Shown: positions 62,855 through 64,000 of the stretch, piece after piece
Layout: every line of letters begins with the position of its first letter
How positions within the stretch are numbered: position 1 is the stretch's first letter
NCBI RefSeq assembly: GCF_004346865.1
Contig: NZ_SMGR01000001.1
Location: forward strand, 620,001-684,000
Length of the DNA stretch: 64,000 bases
Reading direction: 5' to 3'
From: Shimia isoporae
GTDB taxonomy: Bacteria > Pseudomonadota > Alphaproteobacteria > Rhodobacterales > Rhodobacteraceae
Notes under the pieces: generated by a model
What the model was told of the DNA's origin: nothing
Database searches by the model: none
What the model saw: only the letters and a program-made list of their open reading frames with translations
Made by a program: the position numbers and the translations under genes

Positions 62855-63268
62855 TCAACCGACGAGCAATCCCACCAGCGCGCTGTAGTTCAGCAGCAGG
62901 TAAGGCAAAATCGCAAGGTTGGCGAAGATCAGGATCGGCAAGGCCCAAAGCGCGGTGATTAACAGCGAGCCCTCCAACAAGTAGATCACGCCCAGCGACA
63001 GGAAGACGCTGATATAGAGATCCAGCCCGATTTGCCGACCCCAGAGGTACCTGTTGATCGTTCGCACAGTACGGAAGAAGTTTTCGGCCTTGGTTGCGTA
63101 GAGCGAAAAAGCTGTGAAAGCCACAAAGACGACCATCAGTGCAATTTTGCCTGTTGCATGGGTGTCAGGCAGGGCGAACAGCCCCTCTCTTCCGCCGAAC
63201 ATCAGGGCCGCTGCAAGAAAAACGGTGTAGAACAGCCAAAGCCGATAGCGTAGCCACAGTTTGAACAT
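62855..63268 (-). CDS. Four-segment membrane protein of unknown function
   Basis: The 137-residue protein has four hydrophobic segments, about residues 9-25, 41-60, 85-104 and 108-135. Between the second and third is a basic loop (NFFRTVRTINRYLWGRQ). No family is recognised. Codon use and position between two credible genes support it as real; it is convergent with the acidic protein gene and followed upstream by the YHS-domain gene. Confidence 0.6.
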   Translation of the reverse strand: MFKLWLRYRLWLFYTVFLAAALMFGGREGLFALPDTHATGKIALMVVFVAFTAFSLYATKAENFFRTVRTINRYLWGRQIGLDLYISVFLSLGVIYLLEGSLLITALWALPILIFANLAILPYLLLNYSALVGLLVG

Positions 63269-63345
63269 TACGAGCCTCCCGATCGCGATGTGGAAAGGCT
63301 CGCAGGTTTGGCTGCCCGATCAAGGAAAACGTAGGGGCAGGCAGG

Positions 63346-63801
63346 TTAGCCAAGGATGCCCGGCCAGTTGGCGAGGCCCTTTTCAATGTTGCCGGGGATA
63401 TCCTCTCGCCAAAGCGACTGAGCGTGCAGATTGTAATTCAGGTAGAGTTTGCCTTCGTGGATCGTCCAGGCTTCGGGCACGGTCGGGGCAAGGTAACCCT
63501 TGGATGCTGCATAGGCGCAGTAGCCGCCGAACACCGGCGCGAAGGATTCCGGGCTCTCAAGGAATTCCGCTGCGTTGCGCGCGTCCGAGAAATGCCAGTT
63601 CGCTCCATTCCATTCCACCAAGTTGGCTGCGGAGCCTTCAACAGGTTTGCTTTCCTTGAAATATGCGACCGGATCATAGCCATTGATCGCGGTTGGATTC
63701 TGGAACACCTCCGGTTCCTTGGCGAGTGCGACTTTGGAACTGATGCCAAAGGCGATTGGGGTGGCTGCAAAAAGGCCAAGAGCGGCGCGACGTGTGATCA
63801 T
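63346..63801 (-). CDS. Exported YHS-domain protein
   Basis: The 151-residue protein starts MITRRAALGLFAATPIAFG, a leader with a twin Arg that may use Tat (TRRAALG) or Sec. The YHS domain follows: INGYDPVAYFKESKPVEGSA near residue 40, WHFSDARNAAEFLESPESFAP and GGYCAYAASKGYLAPT. Some YHS proteins bind metals; the cysteine in GGYCAYA fits. AGGAGG precedes the ATG, which decides it against a start 18 codons upstream. The role is unknown. Confidence 0.8.
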   Translation of the reverse strand: MITRRAALGLFAATPIAFGISSKVALAKEPEVFQNPTAINGYDPVAYFKESKPVEGSAANLVEWNGANWHFSDARNAAEFLESPESFAPVFGGYCAYAASKGYLAPTVPEAWTIHEGKLYLNYNLHAQSLWREDIPGNIEKGLANWPGILG

Positions 63802-63888
63802 TCTGAGTCCTCCTGTTTGAAAAAGACTATAGGCACCGTTCGCTGCCTGTTGCACCCACCTGACCAGAAGGTGATCGGGGCGTGAGAC

Positions 63889-63999
63889 TCAGCAAATCGG
63901 AACCAAAAACGAAGGCAGGGTACTTGCAAAGCCGGAAGTCATGCGCGCTTTGTTCGCGGAAATATCCAGCAGAATTGCAAACAGGCAGACCATCAGGAT
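63889..63999 (-). CDS. Possible C-terminal end of a gene entering from the right edge
   Basis: A 36-codon open stretch on the minus strand begins hydrophobic (ILMVCLFAILLDISAN) and ends in a TGA at 63889. It could be the 3' end of a gene that starts outside the window; other frames are also open, so this is weak. Confidence 0.22.
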   Translation of the reverse strand: MLMVCLFAILLDISANKARMTSGFASTLPSFLVPIC

Positions 64000-64000
64000 T

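Noticed and set aside
54780..63801. Horizontal acquisition of the acyl-CoA cluster
   Set aside because: No integrase, transposase, tRNA boundary or clear change in base use is visible at either end.

Overview
The window reads as chromosomal DNA of an alphaproteobacterium of the Rhodobacterales (Roseobacter group). This is inferred from gene content and order: glyQ, a DUF6446-like gene, glyS, a PEP-utilising protein and a SleB-type hydrolase in series; a SAM-II riboswitch before metZ; a class A RNase P RNA; a consensus CtrA box; an RTX protein; and acyl-CoA catabolic genes of the kind these marine heterotrophs carry. I see no insertion sequence, prophage, CRISPR array or tRNA. About 60 protein genes are supported, densely packed and often overlapping.

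Layout. 0-12 kb: cobP, a ChaN-like protein, coaBC-dut-moeB-like, an M3 oligopeptidase, then a minus-strand block (lysoplasmalogenase, ftsY, EamA transporter, yciB) and two NAD(P)-dependent oxidoreductases. 12-12.8 kb is an RNA locus: a candidate 6S RNA with its own terminator, convergent with rnpB. 12.8-23 kb: cell-wall amidase and lipoprotein, gatC-gatA, a GST, SAM-II-controlled metZ, folE2, and trkH overlapping a ThDP enzyme gene. 23-34 kb: an inactive trypsin-fold protein, glyQ and glyS separated by marC, a DUF6446-like gene and gltS, then the PEP-utilising protein and a cell-wall hydrolase. 34-38 kb: folB fusion, folP, glmM. 38-45 kb: arsR-AHSA1 pair, ilvC with two overlapping Lrp-type regulators, a diguanylate cyclase, an aminotransferase and a UbiH-type hydroxylase. 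45-50 kb: HAD phosphatase, GntR regulator, a glycosyltransferase with an MshEN-like domain behind a CtrA box, carA, yqeY. 50-54 kb: a tandem HxlR regulator with a VOC protein, a PhyH dioxygenase, an RTX protein. 54-62 kb: an IclR-controlled acyl-CoA degradation cluster. 62-64 kb: an acidic membrane-anchored protein, a small membrane protein and a YHS-domain protein.

How they work together. folE2, folB and folP supply three steps of folate synthesis. metZ is switched by S-adenosylmethionine. The 54-62 kb cluster (ligase, SDR, bifunctional hydratase/dehydrogenase, two acyl-CoA dehydrogenase subunits) resembles the pimeloyl-CoA (pim) pathway; matching dyads before the regulator gene and in the divergent promoter region suggest an IclR regulon. 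The glycosyltransferase joins a probable c-di-GMP-binding N-terminus to a CtrA-type promoter element, pointing to cell-cycle and second-messenger control of a polysaccharide. Nothing in the window is plainly a new multi-gene defence or mobile system. The most unusual items are that glycosyltransferase, the IclR boxes, several proteins with degenerate catalytic sites, and domain fusions (membrane-anchored MoeB-like, FolB plus an unknown domain, duplicated HxlR).
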